DNA from: Bacteroidota bacterium
GTDB taxonomy: Bacteria > Bacteroidota > Bacteroidia > Bacteroidales > Dysgonomonadaceae
Direction: 5' to 3'
Assembly: GCA_023424395.1 (NCBI GenBank)
Contig: JAFADY010000021.1
Span: forward strand, 62,001-126,000
Length of the DNA: 64,000 bases
Part shown: piece after piece, positions 17,910-25,709 of the stretch
How positions within the stretch are numbered: position 1 is the first letter of the stretch
How the letters are laid out: every line of letters starts with the position of its first letter
Notes under the pieces: generated by a model
What the model was told of the DNA's origin: nothing
The model's input: only the letters and a program-made list of their open reading frames with translations
Database searches by the model: none
Made by a program: the position numbers and the translations under genes

Positions 17910-17917
17910 TACTTTTG
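17910..17917 (+). promoter_or_regulatory. -7 box for tcdA
   Basis: TACTTTTG (TAnnTTTG), 18 nt before the tcdA ATG and directly after the rubrerythrin terminator. Confidence 0.5.
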
Positions 17918-17935
17918 TAAAAAAGAAGAAACACA

Positions 17936-18697
17936 ATGGAATACAGTTTTATCGAATTATTTGCCCGCGCGCAATTGCTTCTCGGCCCCGAAGCAATTAA
18001 TACTCTAAAATCAAAAAAAGTAATTCTTTTCGGCGTTGGAGGCGTTGGAAGTTGGTGCGCGGAGGGGTTGATTCGGAGCGGAATTATGAATTTAACACTT
18101 GTAGATCCCGATGATGTAGCTCCGGCAAATGTAAATAGGCAGCTTCCGGCAACCACACAAACCATCGGGCAACTGAAAGTGGACGTGATGAAAAAACGCC
18201 TCGAAGAAATTAACCCCGAAGCCAAAATTACCGTTATCCCTAAGATATATAGCGAAGAAAGTTCCGAATCGTTTCACCTGGAGCAATACGATTATATTGT
18301 GGATGCTATTGATACATTGCAACACAAGGCGCATTTGTTGGTTGCCTCCTCCAAAACCAACGCGGTTGTATTCTCGTCGATGGGTGCCGGCTTGAAGTTA
18401 GACCCACAAAAAATAAAGATTGCTGAGTTTTGGAAAGTTAAAGGCTGCCGCCTCGGCGCCGCGCTCCGTCAGCGGTTACGCAAGAACGAAATGCCGCACA
18501 AGAAATTCCTTTGTGTGTATAGCGAAGAAATTCAGGAAAATAAAGGACGAAAACTCTCCAAAGAAAATGCCGATGAGGACGCTCCTTTTGATAAACCCAC
18601 CGTAAACGGCACATTGGTTCATATTACCGCGATTTTCGGATTTACATTGAGTGGATTGGTGGTGCAGGATGTGGTGGATTCTGTTTCTAACGGATAA
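17936..18697 (+). CDS. tcdA: tRNA threonylcarbamoyladenosine dehydratase
   Basis: E1-like (ThiF/MoeB fold) ATP-dependent enzyme that cyclises t6A37 to ct6A in ANN-decoding tRNAs. The nucleotide-binding motif is GVGGVGSWCAEGLIRSG, followed by VDPDDVAPANVNRQLPA, the conserved Asp/Asn/Arg region of this fold, and YIVDAIDTLQHK. 253 aa, matching TcdA (CsdL) length. MoeB/ThiF proteins share the fold, but no ThiS, MoaD or zinc CxxC pairs are evident, which favours TcdA. Confidence 0.9.
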   Translation: MEYSFIELFARAQLLLGPEAINTLKSKKVILFGVGGVGSWCAEGLIRSGIMNLTLVDPDDVAPANVNRQLPATTQTIGQLKVDVMKKRLEEINPEAKITVIPKIYSEESSESFHLEQYDYIVDAIDTLQHKAHLLVASSKTNAVVFSSMGAGLKLDPQKIKIAEFWKVKGCRLGAALRQRLRKNEMPHKKFLCVYSEEIQENKGRKLSKENADEDAPFDKPTVNGTLVHITAIFGFTLSGLVVQDVVDSVSNG

Positions 18698-18750
18698 ATT
18701 ATAGTAACCTCTTAATATTTCAACCCGTCTTTCTAAATAATTAATTAAAT

Positions 18751-20322
18751 ATGCTCGGCTCAATTCTCGGCGATATTATAGGTAGCACCTACGAATTTGC
18801 GAATACCAAAAACTACGACTTTGAACTCTTTCCGCAAGGAAGCAATTATACAGATGACAGTATTTTAACAATTGCCGTGGCAGATGCTATTTTGCACAAA
18901 GCTGATTACGGTAAAACCATTCGCGAATGGGCATTGCGTTATCCGCATCCAAAAGGTGCTTATGGAGGCTCATTCTCTCGTTGGATGTATTCCGCTAACA
19001 CTAAACCGTACGGCAGTTTTGGAAACGGCTCCGCAATGCGCGTTAGCTCTGTGGGTTGGCTGTTCAATACAGAACAATCCGTTTTGGACGAAGCTCGCAA
19101 AAGTGCCGAGTGCACGCACAACCACCCCGAAGGCATCAAAGGCGCTCAGGCAGTTGCTATTGCTATCTTCTTTTCCAGAAAAGGAAAAGACAAGGAATTC
19201 ATTAAGGAATACATTAATGAAAATTTCGGCTACACGTTTAACAATACGGTTGATGAATTGCGAAAAACGTATTCATTCAACGAGTCTTGTCAAGGCACTG
19301 TTCCCGAATCTCTTGTGTGTTTTTTCGAGAGCTTCTCATTTGAAGATGCCATCCGCAAAGCTATTTCAATTGGCGGTGACAGCGATACCATTGGTGCAAT
19401 TGTTGGAAGCATAGCGGAGGCTTTTTATGGCATTCCGCTTACATTGGCTGTAAAAGCAAAAAACTATTTGCCTCACGATATGCTTGCTGTTTTAGATATG
19501 TTTCAAAAACGAGTAAATAATGCTACTCTCGATATATCCGCTGAGAAAAAATTTTTGCGCGAACTGTATTCTAAGTTGAAGAAGGAATTTTCTGACCTTT
19601 TTGCCCTAAAGCAAGATATGCTTTCGCAGGAACAACCGTTTCTGACTGCTCTTTACCTGCAAAAAATTGGGCAAAGAAAGTACGAATCGTATTGTTTAAG
19701 TGTAGAATTGGCAAAACTAAAACATCGGCTTGCGCTTTTGCAATCTTTTGTGAACCGAAATGAAAAGCCTGATTTAAAATTGGTGGATAAAGAAATTGAG
19801 GTGCAGTTTGCAGATTATCAGCAAAGAATTGAGGCCGAAGCACAACGTCTTGCCGCAGCCAAAGAGTTTTTGAAAAGTCCTTTTCTTTCGCCCGAAGAGA
19901 GCAAGAAAATGAGAGATATTTACTATATCATTGTAAAACGTTTGCATCCCGACATAAATCCCAATTTATCTGAAAGGATGAAAGATTTATTTGTTAAAGC
20001 GCAAACGGCTTATGATATAAACGATTTGTCTGCTCTTCAGCAAATTCTACTTCTTCTTAACGACGATAATTCAGGTATAGAAATTGCTTTGCCCACTTTA
20101 AACGAGACTATCAAGCATACAGAAGAAAACATTAAAATACTCAAACATCAAATTGAGCTTCTCAATAGTGAGTTCCCTTTTATCTATAGGGAAAAATTGA
20201 AAGATGAGGACTGGATTAGCGCTGAGTGTGAAGCCGCGGATAATGAAATTGAAGCTTATAAAGCAGAAATTGAAAAACACAAAACATACGTAACGCTGTT
20301 AGAAGAATGGAAACCGGAATAG
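18751..20322 (+). CDS. ADP-ribosylglycohydrolase fused to a J-like domain
   Basis: 523 aa in three parts. Residues 1-255 are an ADP-ribosylglycohydrolase (DraG/ARH fold) with the metal-site motifs intact: GDIIGSTYEF, YTDDS (T34-D35-D36) and GGDSDTIGAIVGSIAEAFYG (D210, D212). Such enzymes remove ADP-ribose from proteins, nucleic acids or small molecules. Residues about 260-380 are a charged helical linker. Residues about 385-435 resemble a J-domain with the hallmark H399-P400-D401 in a helix-loop-helix (YYIIVKRLHPDINPN), so contact with a DnaK chaperone is possible. A further coiled coil ends the protein (about 445-520). The next gene, a HIRAN protein, overlaps it by 16 nt. Function inferred: removal of ADP-ribose during stress or damage; a role in defence or toxin immunity is an alternative. 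Confidence 0.8.
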   Translation: MLGSILGDIIGSTYEFANTKNYDFELFPQGSNYTDDSILTIAVADAILHKADYGKTIREWALRYPHPKGAYGGSFSRWMYSANTKPYGSFGNGSAMRVSSVGWLFNTEQSVLDEARKSAECTHNHPEGIKGAQAVAIAIFFSRKGKDKEFIKEYINENFGYTFNNTVDELRKTYSFNESCQGTVPESLVCFFESFSFEDAIRKAISIGGDSDTIGAIVGSIAEAFYGIPLTLAVKAKNYLPHDMLAVLDMFQKRVNNATLDISAEKKFLRELYSKLKKEFSDLFALKQDMLSQEQPFLTALYLQKIGQRKYESYCLSVELAKLKHRLALLQSFVNRNEKPDLKLVDKEIEVQFADYQQRIEAEAQRLAAAKEFLKSPFLSPEESKKMRDIYYIIVKRLHPDINPNLSERMKDLFVKAQTAYDINDLSALQQILLLLNDDNSGIEIALPTLNETIKHTEENIKILKHQIELLNSEFPFIYREKLKDEDWISAECEAADNEIEAYKAEIEKHKTYVTLLEEWKPE

Positions 20323-20696
20323 CTAAACTTTCTCCCGAATTACTCGCACTCATCGGAACCGACGGTGTGAAGGCCATTGCGCCATTCACTCGTGAAATTT
20401 TTTTGTTGGATATTGTGGTTGCAGGAACCACTTTTTGCGAAAAAATAGACGAGTTGGAGCCGTTTTTAATTCCCCAAACCGTGTTGAAAATGATCCGTCA
20501 TCCCAAAAACGATTACGATAACCTTGCTATCGGCATTTACTACAAACAAGATCGTGTTGGCTGGGTTCCACAAGAACTCAACGAAGTAATTTCTCGTTTG
20601 ATGGACGCAGGAAAAGCTTTCTTTTGCCGCATTGAATCGACCAAAAGAAAAAACAAATGGTTAAAAATTGACGCGAAAATTTATATGGTGGAGTAA
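20307..20696 (+). CDS. Standalone HIRAN-domain protein
   Basis: 129 aa. Residues about 30-110 fit the HIRAN domain: LLDIVVAGTTFCE, LKMIRHPKNDYDNLAIGIYY and VGWVPQELNEVISRLMDAG (the PxNxxDxxAI...G-x-VP pattern). In the eukaryotic helicase HLTF, HIRAN binds 3' single-stranded DNA ends; bacterial standalone members are thought to recognise damaged or stalled DNA. The ATG at 20307 lies 16 nt inside the preceding gene, so the pair is translationally coupled and the products probably act together. The gene ends 36 bp from the convergent YitT gene. Confidence 0.78.
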   Translation: METGIAKLSPELLALIGTDGVKAIAPFTREIFLLDIVVAGTTFCEKIDELEPFLIPQTVLKMIRHPKNDYDNLAIGIYYKQDRVGWVPQELNEVISRLMDAGKAFFCRIESTKRKNKWLKIDAKIYMVE

Positions 20697-20732
20697 GGCA
20701 CGCCTCCATTCAACAAACACACTCTCGCAGCC

Positions 20733-21599
20733 TTATTTCATCTGATCAAATCCTTTGCCATACACGCCCACAACATTTGTTTGCGAGATAAAAGCATCTT
20801 TATCAATGCTTTTTACCAATCGGAAAATGGAAGTAGCTTCCGCTTTTCGCGCCAAAACAATGAGCACTTTCTGAGGTTGTTGCGTGTACCATCCTGTTCC
20901 GTCTAAAATGGTGCATCCCCTATGAAGTTCCGAATTGATATGCGAAGCGATAAGGTTGTATTTGGTAGAAAAAATAATAAATTGAACCGATTGCCGTGCT
21001 CCGTTAATCACCATATCTGCTGTATAATACATTACGGAAATCACGATTAAACCGTAAATAATCTTCTCTAAACTTTGAAAAAGCAAAAAAGAACTGCTCA
21101 CGATAAAAATATCAATATACAACAGTCCGCGCCCCATACTAATATAGCGGTACTTGGTTATAATTGCGCCGAGAATATCTGTTCCACCGGTGCTCGCGTT
21201 CACGGAATAAACCAAGCCCAGCCCCGCACCGCAGCAAATGGCACCCACAATGCTCGCCATCAACGGATCAGCGTGAATGAGCGACTCTGTGATATATTTC
21301 TCTGCAAAACCCATTAGCAATGTAACACCCACAACACCATACAGCGATTTCATAACATAGCCTTTACCCAAAATGAACCACGCCAAAACCATCAGAAAAG
21401 CGTTCACGACTAAAAATGTTACGAAAACGGGCAAACCAAAAGCGTATTTCAGCAACAGTCCCACACCGCCAAGCCCTCCGGCAACAATTTCGTTGGGGAT
21501 GATAAAACCTGTAAACCCAATTGCAAAAAGGGTTACACCAATGGTGATGGTAATGTAATCTTTCCAGTAAAAAGATTTGAGATAACTTATTTCAGCCAT
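20733..21599 (-). CDS. YitT family membrane protein (DUF161/DUF2179)
   Basis: 288 aa. The first about 200 residues have five or six hydrophobic segments (for example ITIGVTLFAIGFTGFIIP and VVNAFLMVLAWFI) with the family's NASTGGTDILG loop. The C-terminal about 80 residues are a soluble DUF2179 domain (TILDGTGWYTQQPQKVLIVLAR, DKDAFISQTNVVGVYG). Transport substrate unknown. It starts only 4 nt after the leuS stop on the same strand, so it is likely co-transcribed with leuS. Confidence 0.9.
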   Translation of the reverse strand: MAEISYLKSFYWKDYITITIGVTLFAIGFTGFIIPNEIVAGGLGGVGLLLKYAFGLPVFVTFLVVNAFLMVLAWFILGKGYVMKSLYGVVGVTLLMGFAEKYITESLIHADPLMASIVGAICCGAGLGLVYSVNASTGGTDILGAIITKYRYISMGRGLLYIDIFIVSSSFLLFQSLEKIIYGLIVISVMYYTADMVINGARQSVQFIIFSTKYNLIASHINSELHRGCTILDGTGWYTQQPQKVLIVLARKAEATSIFRLVKSIDKDAFISQTNVVGVYGKGFDQMK

Positions 21600-21603
21600 A
21601 CTT

Positions 21604-24600
21604 TTAAATGACGATATTTACTATTTTCTTAGGTACGATAATTACTTTTTTCGGCGTTTTTCCCTCCAGCCATTTTTGTGAATTTGAATGTTCCAGCACC
21701 GCTTTTTCAATTTCAGCATTGGTGGCATCGGCCGGAAATTCCAGTATAAAACGCGATTTCCCGTTGAATGAAATGGAATACGGGAAAGCGTCTTCCTTCA
21801 AAAACTCCTCATTGTGCTTCGGCCAAGCGGCATCGCAAACCGATGTGTTGTTACCCAAGGCGTGCCATAATTCTTCGGCAATATGCGGAGCGAAAGGCGA
21901 AAGACATACTGCGAAATCGCTTAGCACGGTTCGTTTATTGCACTTGAGCGAAGTAAGTTCGTTCGCGCAAATCATAAAAGCAGAAACCGATGTGTTGAAT
22001 GAGAATGTTTCTATATCGGACGTTACTTTTTTGATGAGTTTGTGCACCGATTTCAATTCTTCTTTTGTGGGTTTGGCATAAGAAACATCGAGCTGCCCGT
22101 TGGTGTAAAATAAATTCCACACTTTCCTAAGAAAGCGATGCACACCGTCAATTCCGTTGGTATCCCACGGTTTCGATTGCTCCAACGGACCGAGGAACAT
22201 TTCGTACAAACGCAGTGTATCCGCGCCGTAATTTTCCACAATGTCATCGGGATTAACCACGTTAAACATTGATTTCGACATTTTTTCTACCGCCCAGCCA
22301 CAAACGTACCTACCCCCTGCCCCTTCCGAGGGAAGGGGAGACGATTTCGATAACGGTAAATCAGGGTTTCCTTCCCCTCCTTTGGAGGGGATTGAGGGGA
22401 GGCCTTCAAGAATAAATTCCGCTGTTTTATATTCGGGATTCCAATTGCGGAATGCTTCAATATCCAGAATATCGTTGTGTACAATGTTCACATCCACGTG
22501 AATGGGTGTAACATCATATTGGTTTTTCAGGTTGAGAGAAACGAACGTGTTGGTATCTTTAATACGATACACAAAATTGCTCCGTCCCTGAATCATACCT
22601 TGATTTACAAGTTTTTTAAACGGTTCTTCTTCGCACGAAACGCCCAAATCGAAAAGGAATTTATTCCAGAAACGGCTATAAATCAGGTGGCCGGTGGCGT
22701 GTTCTGTTCCGCCGATGTACAAATCCACATTTCGCCAATATTCGTTTGCTTTCTCAGAGACAAGAGCCTCCTTGTTTCGCGGATCCATATAGCGCAGGTA
22801 GTAAGCCGATGAACCGGCGAATCCGGGCATAGTGCTCATTTCCAATGGATAGCCCTCTTTCGTTTTCCAGTTTCTAGCACGGCCGAGTGGAGGTTCGCCT
22901 GTTTCGGTCGGCAAATATTTATCTACTTCGGGAAGCTCAAGCGGAAGTTCGCTTTCATCCAGCGTGTAAGGCATCCCGTCTTTATAGTAAATGGGAAATG
23001 GCTCACCCCAATAACGCTGACGGCTAAAAATAGCGTCTCGCAAGCGGAAGTTTATTTTTCGGTATCCCAATCCGCGCTTTTCCACTTCGTCAATGGCGGC
23101 AGGAATGGCTTCTTTCACGGTCATTCCGTTTAAGAAATCGGAGTTCATCATAACACCTTCTTTGGCATCGAAACTCTCTTCCGAAACATCGCAGCCTTCA
23201 ATCAGCGGAATAATCGGTAAATTGAAATGCTTGGCGAAAGCGTAGTCGCGGCTGTCGTGCGCCGGAACGGCCATAATGGCTCCCGTTCCGTAACCCGCCA
23301 GCACGTAGTCCGAAATCCATATCGGCAGCGGTTCGCCCGTAAACGGATGCGTGGCGTAAAAACCGGAGAAAACACCGCTTACGGTTTTGTCAGCAATGCG
23401 TTCTCGCTCGGTACGTTTTTTTGCTTTATTGATGTAATCGGCTACTTCTTGGCGTTGTTCGCTGGTGGTAAGTTGCTCTACCAATTCGCTCTCGGGTGCA
23501 AGCACCATAAAAGTTACCCCGAAAATAGTGTCAGCGCGGGTGGTGAAGATATCGAAACCCGACCTCTCCCCCTGCCCCTCTCCACAAGAGAGGGGTGTCG
23601 GAGCTGATGAACTGTTATTTCTTGATGATGGAACTGAGTCCAAAAACAATTTTATTTTCTGAACAACAGCTTGGGTATCTTTTAAAACTTCGTCATTTGA
23701 AAAACGGATAACTTTAAAACCGCATTGTTCCAGCACACTTGTTCTGAAATCATCTTTTTCTTTTTGTTCTTTTGTTAAATGAATACTTCCATCAACCTCA
23801 ATGATAACACTTTTTTCTAAATTGATAAAATCTGCAATGTAACCATCCACAATATGTTGACGGCGTATTTTATAACCGATTTTTCCTGCTCTTAATACTT
23901 GCCACAAAACATCTTCGGCTTTAGTTTGGATTGACCGATATTCTTTTGCAATATTAATTAACAATTTCCATTGCTCCTTATTTGTAGTAGGATTGAAAAA
24001 TCCTTTATCATTTTCGGGTTGGTCTTCCCCTCTCTTGTGGAGAGAGGCAGGGACTTCTTCCCCCCTCTCTTGTGGAGAGGGGTCGGGTGAGAGGTAAAAC
24101 TTCATCTCTGCTCCCACACTCTTTCCAATCCAATTCTTCTGCGTTTCTTTCAACGATTCTGTCCAATCCACTTTCTCCAGTCCGTCTAATAAACGCTCAG
24201 CGTAAGCTGATACGCGCAAACACCATTGAAGCATTTTTTTCTGTTCCACGGGATATCCGCCACGAACGGAAACGCCTTCACTCACTTCGTCGTTGGCGAG
24301 AACGGTTCCTAATTGCGGACACCAGTTTACCATTGTGTCGCCCAAATAAGCGATACGGTAATTCATCAGAATTTCTTGTTGTTCCTTTTCCGATTTGGCG
24401 TTCCACTCTTCGGCGGTAAAACTCATCGGCTCGGTTTGAGCTACATCCAGCCCGTCGGTTCCCTGTTGTGAAAAAACTTGTACAAGCTCCTCAATCGGAC
24501 GCGCCTGCTGTGCCTGATTACAATAATACGAATGGAACATTTTGATGAACGCCCACTGCGTCCATTTGTAATATGCGGGGTCGCAGGTTTGTACTTCGCG

Positions 24601-24963
24601 GCCCCAATCGTACGAGAAACCTATTTTATCCAGTTGCTCGCGATAACGGGCAATGTTGTTTTTGGTAGTAATTGCCGGATGTTGCCCGGTTTGAATGGCG
24701 TATTGCTCGGCGGGAAGTCCGTAGGCATCGTAACCCATTGGGTGAAGCACGTTGAATCCCTGCAAGCGTTTAAATCTCGAAAAAATATCGGAAGCGATGT
24801 ACCCGAGCGGATGCCCCACGTGTAAACCCGCTCCCGAAGGATACGGAAACATATCAAGTACATAAAACTTTGGTTTAGACGCGTCTTCCGTTACTTTATA
24901 CGTTTGATGGTTAACCCAATATTGTTGCCATTTTTTTTCTATTTCTCCGAAATTATAATCCAT
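21604..24963 (-). CDS. leuS: Leucyl-tRNA synthetase with two in-frame insertions
   Basis: Class Ia synthetase charging tRNA-Leu. HIGH-type motif HVGH at residues 48-51 (PYPSGAGLHVGHPLGY), editing (CP1) domain with TTRADTIFGVTF and GTGAIMAVPAHDSRDY, and KMSKS in VEKMSKSMFNVV are all intact. 1119 aa is well above the usual length for the family; the excess is two inserts. Residues about 291-467 (177 codons, 23563-24093) lie at the entry of the editing domain and carry a DUF559 nuclease domain. Residues about 854-885 (32 codons, 22309-22404) lie just before KMSKS. Without them the length is about 910 aa. The start is the ATG at 24963 rather than the upstream in-frame codon at 24990, because a -7 box sits at 24988-24995. 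No frameshift or stop occurs, so a single fused protein is predicted; no intein splice residues are seen. Confidence 0.96.
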   Translation of the reverse strand: MDYNFGEIEKKWQQYWVNHQTYKVTEDASKPKFYVLDMFPYPSGAGLHVGHPLGYIASDIFSRFKRLQGFNVLHPMGYDAYGLPAEQYAIQTGQHPAITTKNNIARYREQLDKIGFSYDWGREVQTCDPAYYKWTQWAFIKMFHSYYCNQAQQARPIEELVQVFSQQGTDGLDVAQTEPMSFTAEEWNAKSEKEQQEILMNYRIAYLGDTMVNWCPQLGTVLANDEVSEGVSVRGGYPVEQKKMLQWCLRVSAYAERLLDGLEKVDWTESLKETQKNWIGKSVGAEMKFYLSPDPSPQERGEEVPASLHKRGEDQPENDKGFFNPTTNKEQWKLLINIAKEYRSIQTKAEDVLWQVLRAGKIGYKIRRQHIVDGYIADFINLEKSVIIEVDGSIHLTKEQKEKDDFRTSVLEQCGFKVIRFSNDEVLKDTQAVVQKIKLFLDSVPSSRNNSSSAPTPLSCGEGQGERSGFDIFTTRADTIFGVTFMVLAPESELVEQLTTSEQRQEVADYINKAKKRTERERIADKTVSGVFSGFYATHPFTGEPLPIWISDYVLAGYGTGAIMAVPAHDSRDYAFAKHFNLPIIPLIEGCDVSEESFDAKEGVMMNSDFLNGMTVKEAIPAAIDEVEKRGLGYRKINFRLRDAIFSRQRYWGEPFPIYYKDGMPYTLDESELPLELPEVDKYLPTETGEPPLGRARNWKTKEGYPLEMSTMPGFAGSSAYYLRYMDPRNKEALVSEKANEYWRNVDLYIGGTEHATGHLIYSRFWNKFLFDLGVSCEEEPFKKLVNQGMIQGRSNFVYRIKDTNTFVSLNLKNQYDVTPIHVDVNIVHNDILDIEAFRNWNPEYKTAEFILEGLPSIPSKGGEGNPDLPLSKSSPLPSEGAGGRYVCGWAVEKMSKSMFNVVNPDDIVENYGADTLRLYEMFLGPLEQSKPWDTNGIDGVHRFLRKVWNLFYTNGQLDVSYAKPTKEELKSVHKLIKKVTSDIETFSFNTSVSAFMICANELTSLKCNKRTVLSDFAVCLSPFAPHIAEELWHALGNNTSVCDAAWPKHNEEFLKEDAFPYSISFNGKSRFILEFPADATNAEIEKAVLEHSNSQKWLEGKTPKKVIIVPKKIVNIVI
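22309..22404 (-). repeat. 96-nt in-frame palindromic insertion next to the KMSKS codons of leuS
   Basis: Between AEFILE and YVCGWAVEKMSKS, which are nearly contiguous in ordinary LeuRS, lie 32 extra codons rich in Pro, Ser and Gly (LPSIPSKGGEG...SPLPSEGAGG). The DNA contains two hairpins: CCCCTTCC/GGAAGGGG (22320-22338, 3-nt loop) and CCCCTCC/GGAGGGG (22374-22390, TTT loop). Both ends begin with CCT-C-rich sequence facing outward, the same layout as the larger leuS insert, so it is probably a short non-coding-capable member of the same repeat family. Confidence 0.8.
23563..24094 (-). mobile_element. Palindrome-flanked element encoding an in-frame DUF559 endonuclease domain, inside leuS
   Basis: The terminal inverted repeats are 33 bp: 23563-23595 and 24062-24094, with three mismatches. 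Each contains the hairpin CCCCTCTC-N5-GAGAGGGG preceded by CCTCTC-rich sequence; a further direct copy of the hairpin lies at 24027-24047. The interior (about 23640-23960) encodes a DUF559 domain: AEDVLWQVLRAGKIGYKIRRQH, VDGYIADF, the acidic core IIEVDGSIH, and GFKVIRFSNDEVL. DUF559 proteins have the Vsr/restriction-endonuclease-like fold. The insert adds exactly 177 codons, contains no Met codon on the coding strand, and has no stop, so the domain can be made only as part of LeuRS unless a non-ATG start is used. See the findings. Confidence 0.85.
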
Positions 24964-24987
24964 TTTTCTGTCTTTTAAAAAACGGTG

Positions 24988-24995
24988 CAAAGATA
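24988..24995 (-). promoter_or_regulatory. -7 box for leuS
   Basis: TATCTTTG on the minus strand (TAnnTTTG), 24 nt upstream of the ATG at 24963. Confidence 0.5.
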
Positions 24996-25147
24996 ATGAT
25001 AAGTTTTGAGTTAAGTTTTATCTATCTGAAGTTTGAGTTATTTAAGTTAAACTTACGCTGTACAGTCAATCTTTTTTATGTGTGCAAACATTTTCTTATT
25101 TAAACTGTTTACAAATTATATCACTAACTCAATAAAAGAAAAAATCA

Positions 25148-25648
25148 ATGAACAAAATTGCGATACTTTACGGTTCATCGGGCGGAAACACTGAAACCGT
25201 GGCTAAAAGAGTACAAGAATTATTCGACGGAAATGCCGACTTATATAACGTTGAAAACATTCAACTTGATGAAATAAAAGATTATCCGTATCTTGTTTTG
25301 GGAACTTCAACTACCGGCATGGGTGATTTGCAAGACGATTGGGATGGATTTTTGCCATCGTTTTCGAAAATGGATTTGTCGGATAAAAAAGTTGCTATGT
25401 TTGCGCTTGGCGACAGCGCTTCGTTTTCGAGTAGTTTTGCTGAATCGTTACGCGTATTATACGATGAGATTAAAGACAAAACCAATCTTGTGGGGCAAGT
25501 AGCCGACGAAGGTTACACGTATGATGATTCTACCGCCGTGATAGACGGTACGTGGGTGGGATTACCCATTGACGAAGACAATGAATACGATATGACCGAA
25601 GACCGCTTATCGGCTTGGGTAGGCGATTTAAAGAAAGTATTTGTTTAA
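25148..25648 (+). CDS. fldA: Flavodoxin
   Basis: 166-aa FMN-binding electron carrier. The phosphate-binding loop is YGSSGGNTETVAKR; the flavin-contact regions are GTSTTGMGDLQDDWDGF and ALGDSASFSSSF. The roughly 20-residue insertion in the fifth strand marks the long-chain class. It is monocistronic with its own terminator. It is likely a low-potential donor for anaerobic metabolism, for example to radical-SAM enzymes such as QueE, and a ferredoxin substitute under iron limitation (family knowledge). Confidence 0.95.
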   Translation: MNKIAILYGSSGGNTETVAKRVQELFDGNADLYNVENIQLDEIKDYPYLVLGTSTTGMGDLQDDWDGFLPSFSKMDLSDKKVAMFALGDSASFSSSFAESLRVLYDEIKDKTNLVGQVADEGYTYDDSTAVIDGTWVGLPIDEDNEYDMTEDRLSAWVGDLKKVFV

Positions 25649-25666
25649 ATCGCTAAAAAGAATTGG

Positions 25667-25705
25667 AAAAGCCAACTGATGAAAATATTTCAGTTGGCTT
25701 TTATT
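25667..25705. terminator. Bidirectional terminator between fldA and the oxidoreductase operon
   Basis: AAAAGCCAACTGA (25667-25679) and TCAGTTGGCTTTT (25690-25702) form a perfect 13-bp stem with a 10-nt loop. It has T-runs on both strands and lies between two convergent genes, so it can serve both. Confidence 0.85.
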
Positions 25706-25709
25706 TTGA

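Noticed and set aside
22241..22501. Plus-strand reading frame across the small leuS insert with PSEGRGDD-like repeats
   Set aside because: The palindromic repeats are open in several frames by nature; the leuS frame is clearly the coding one.
23563..24094. The large leuS insert as an intein
   Set aside because: No Cys/Ser/Thr at the N-terminal junction, no block B-type His, no terminal HN followed by Cys/Ser/Thr; the ends are Pro/Gly-rich repeat-encoded peptide. The embedded nuclease is DUF559, not LAGLIDADG or HNH.
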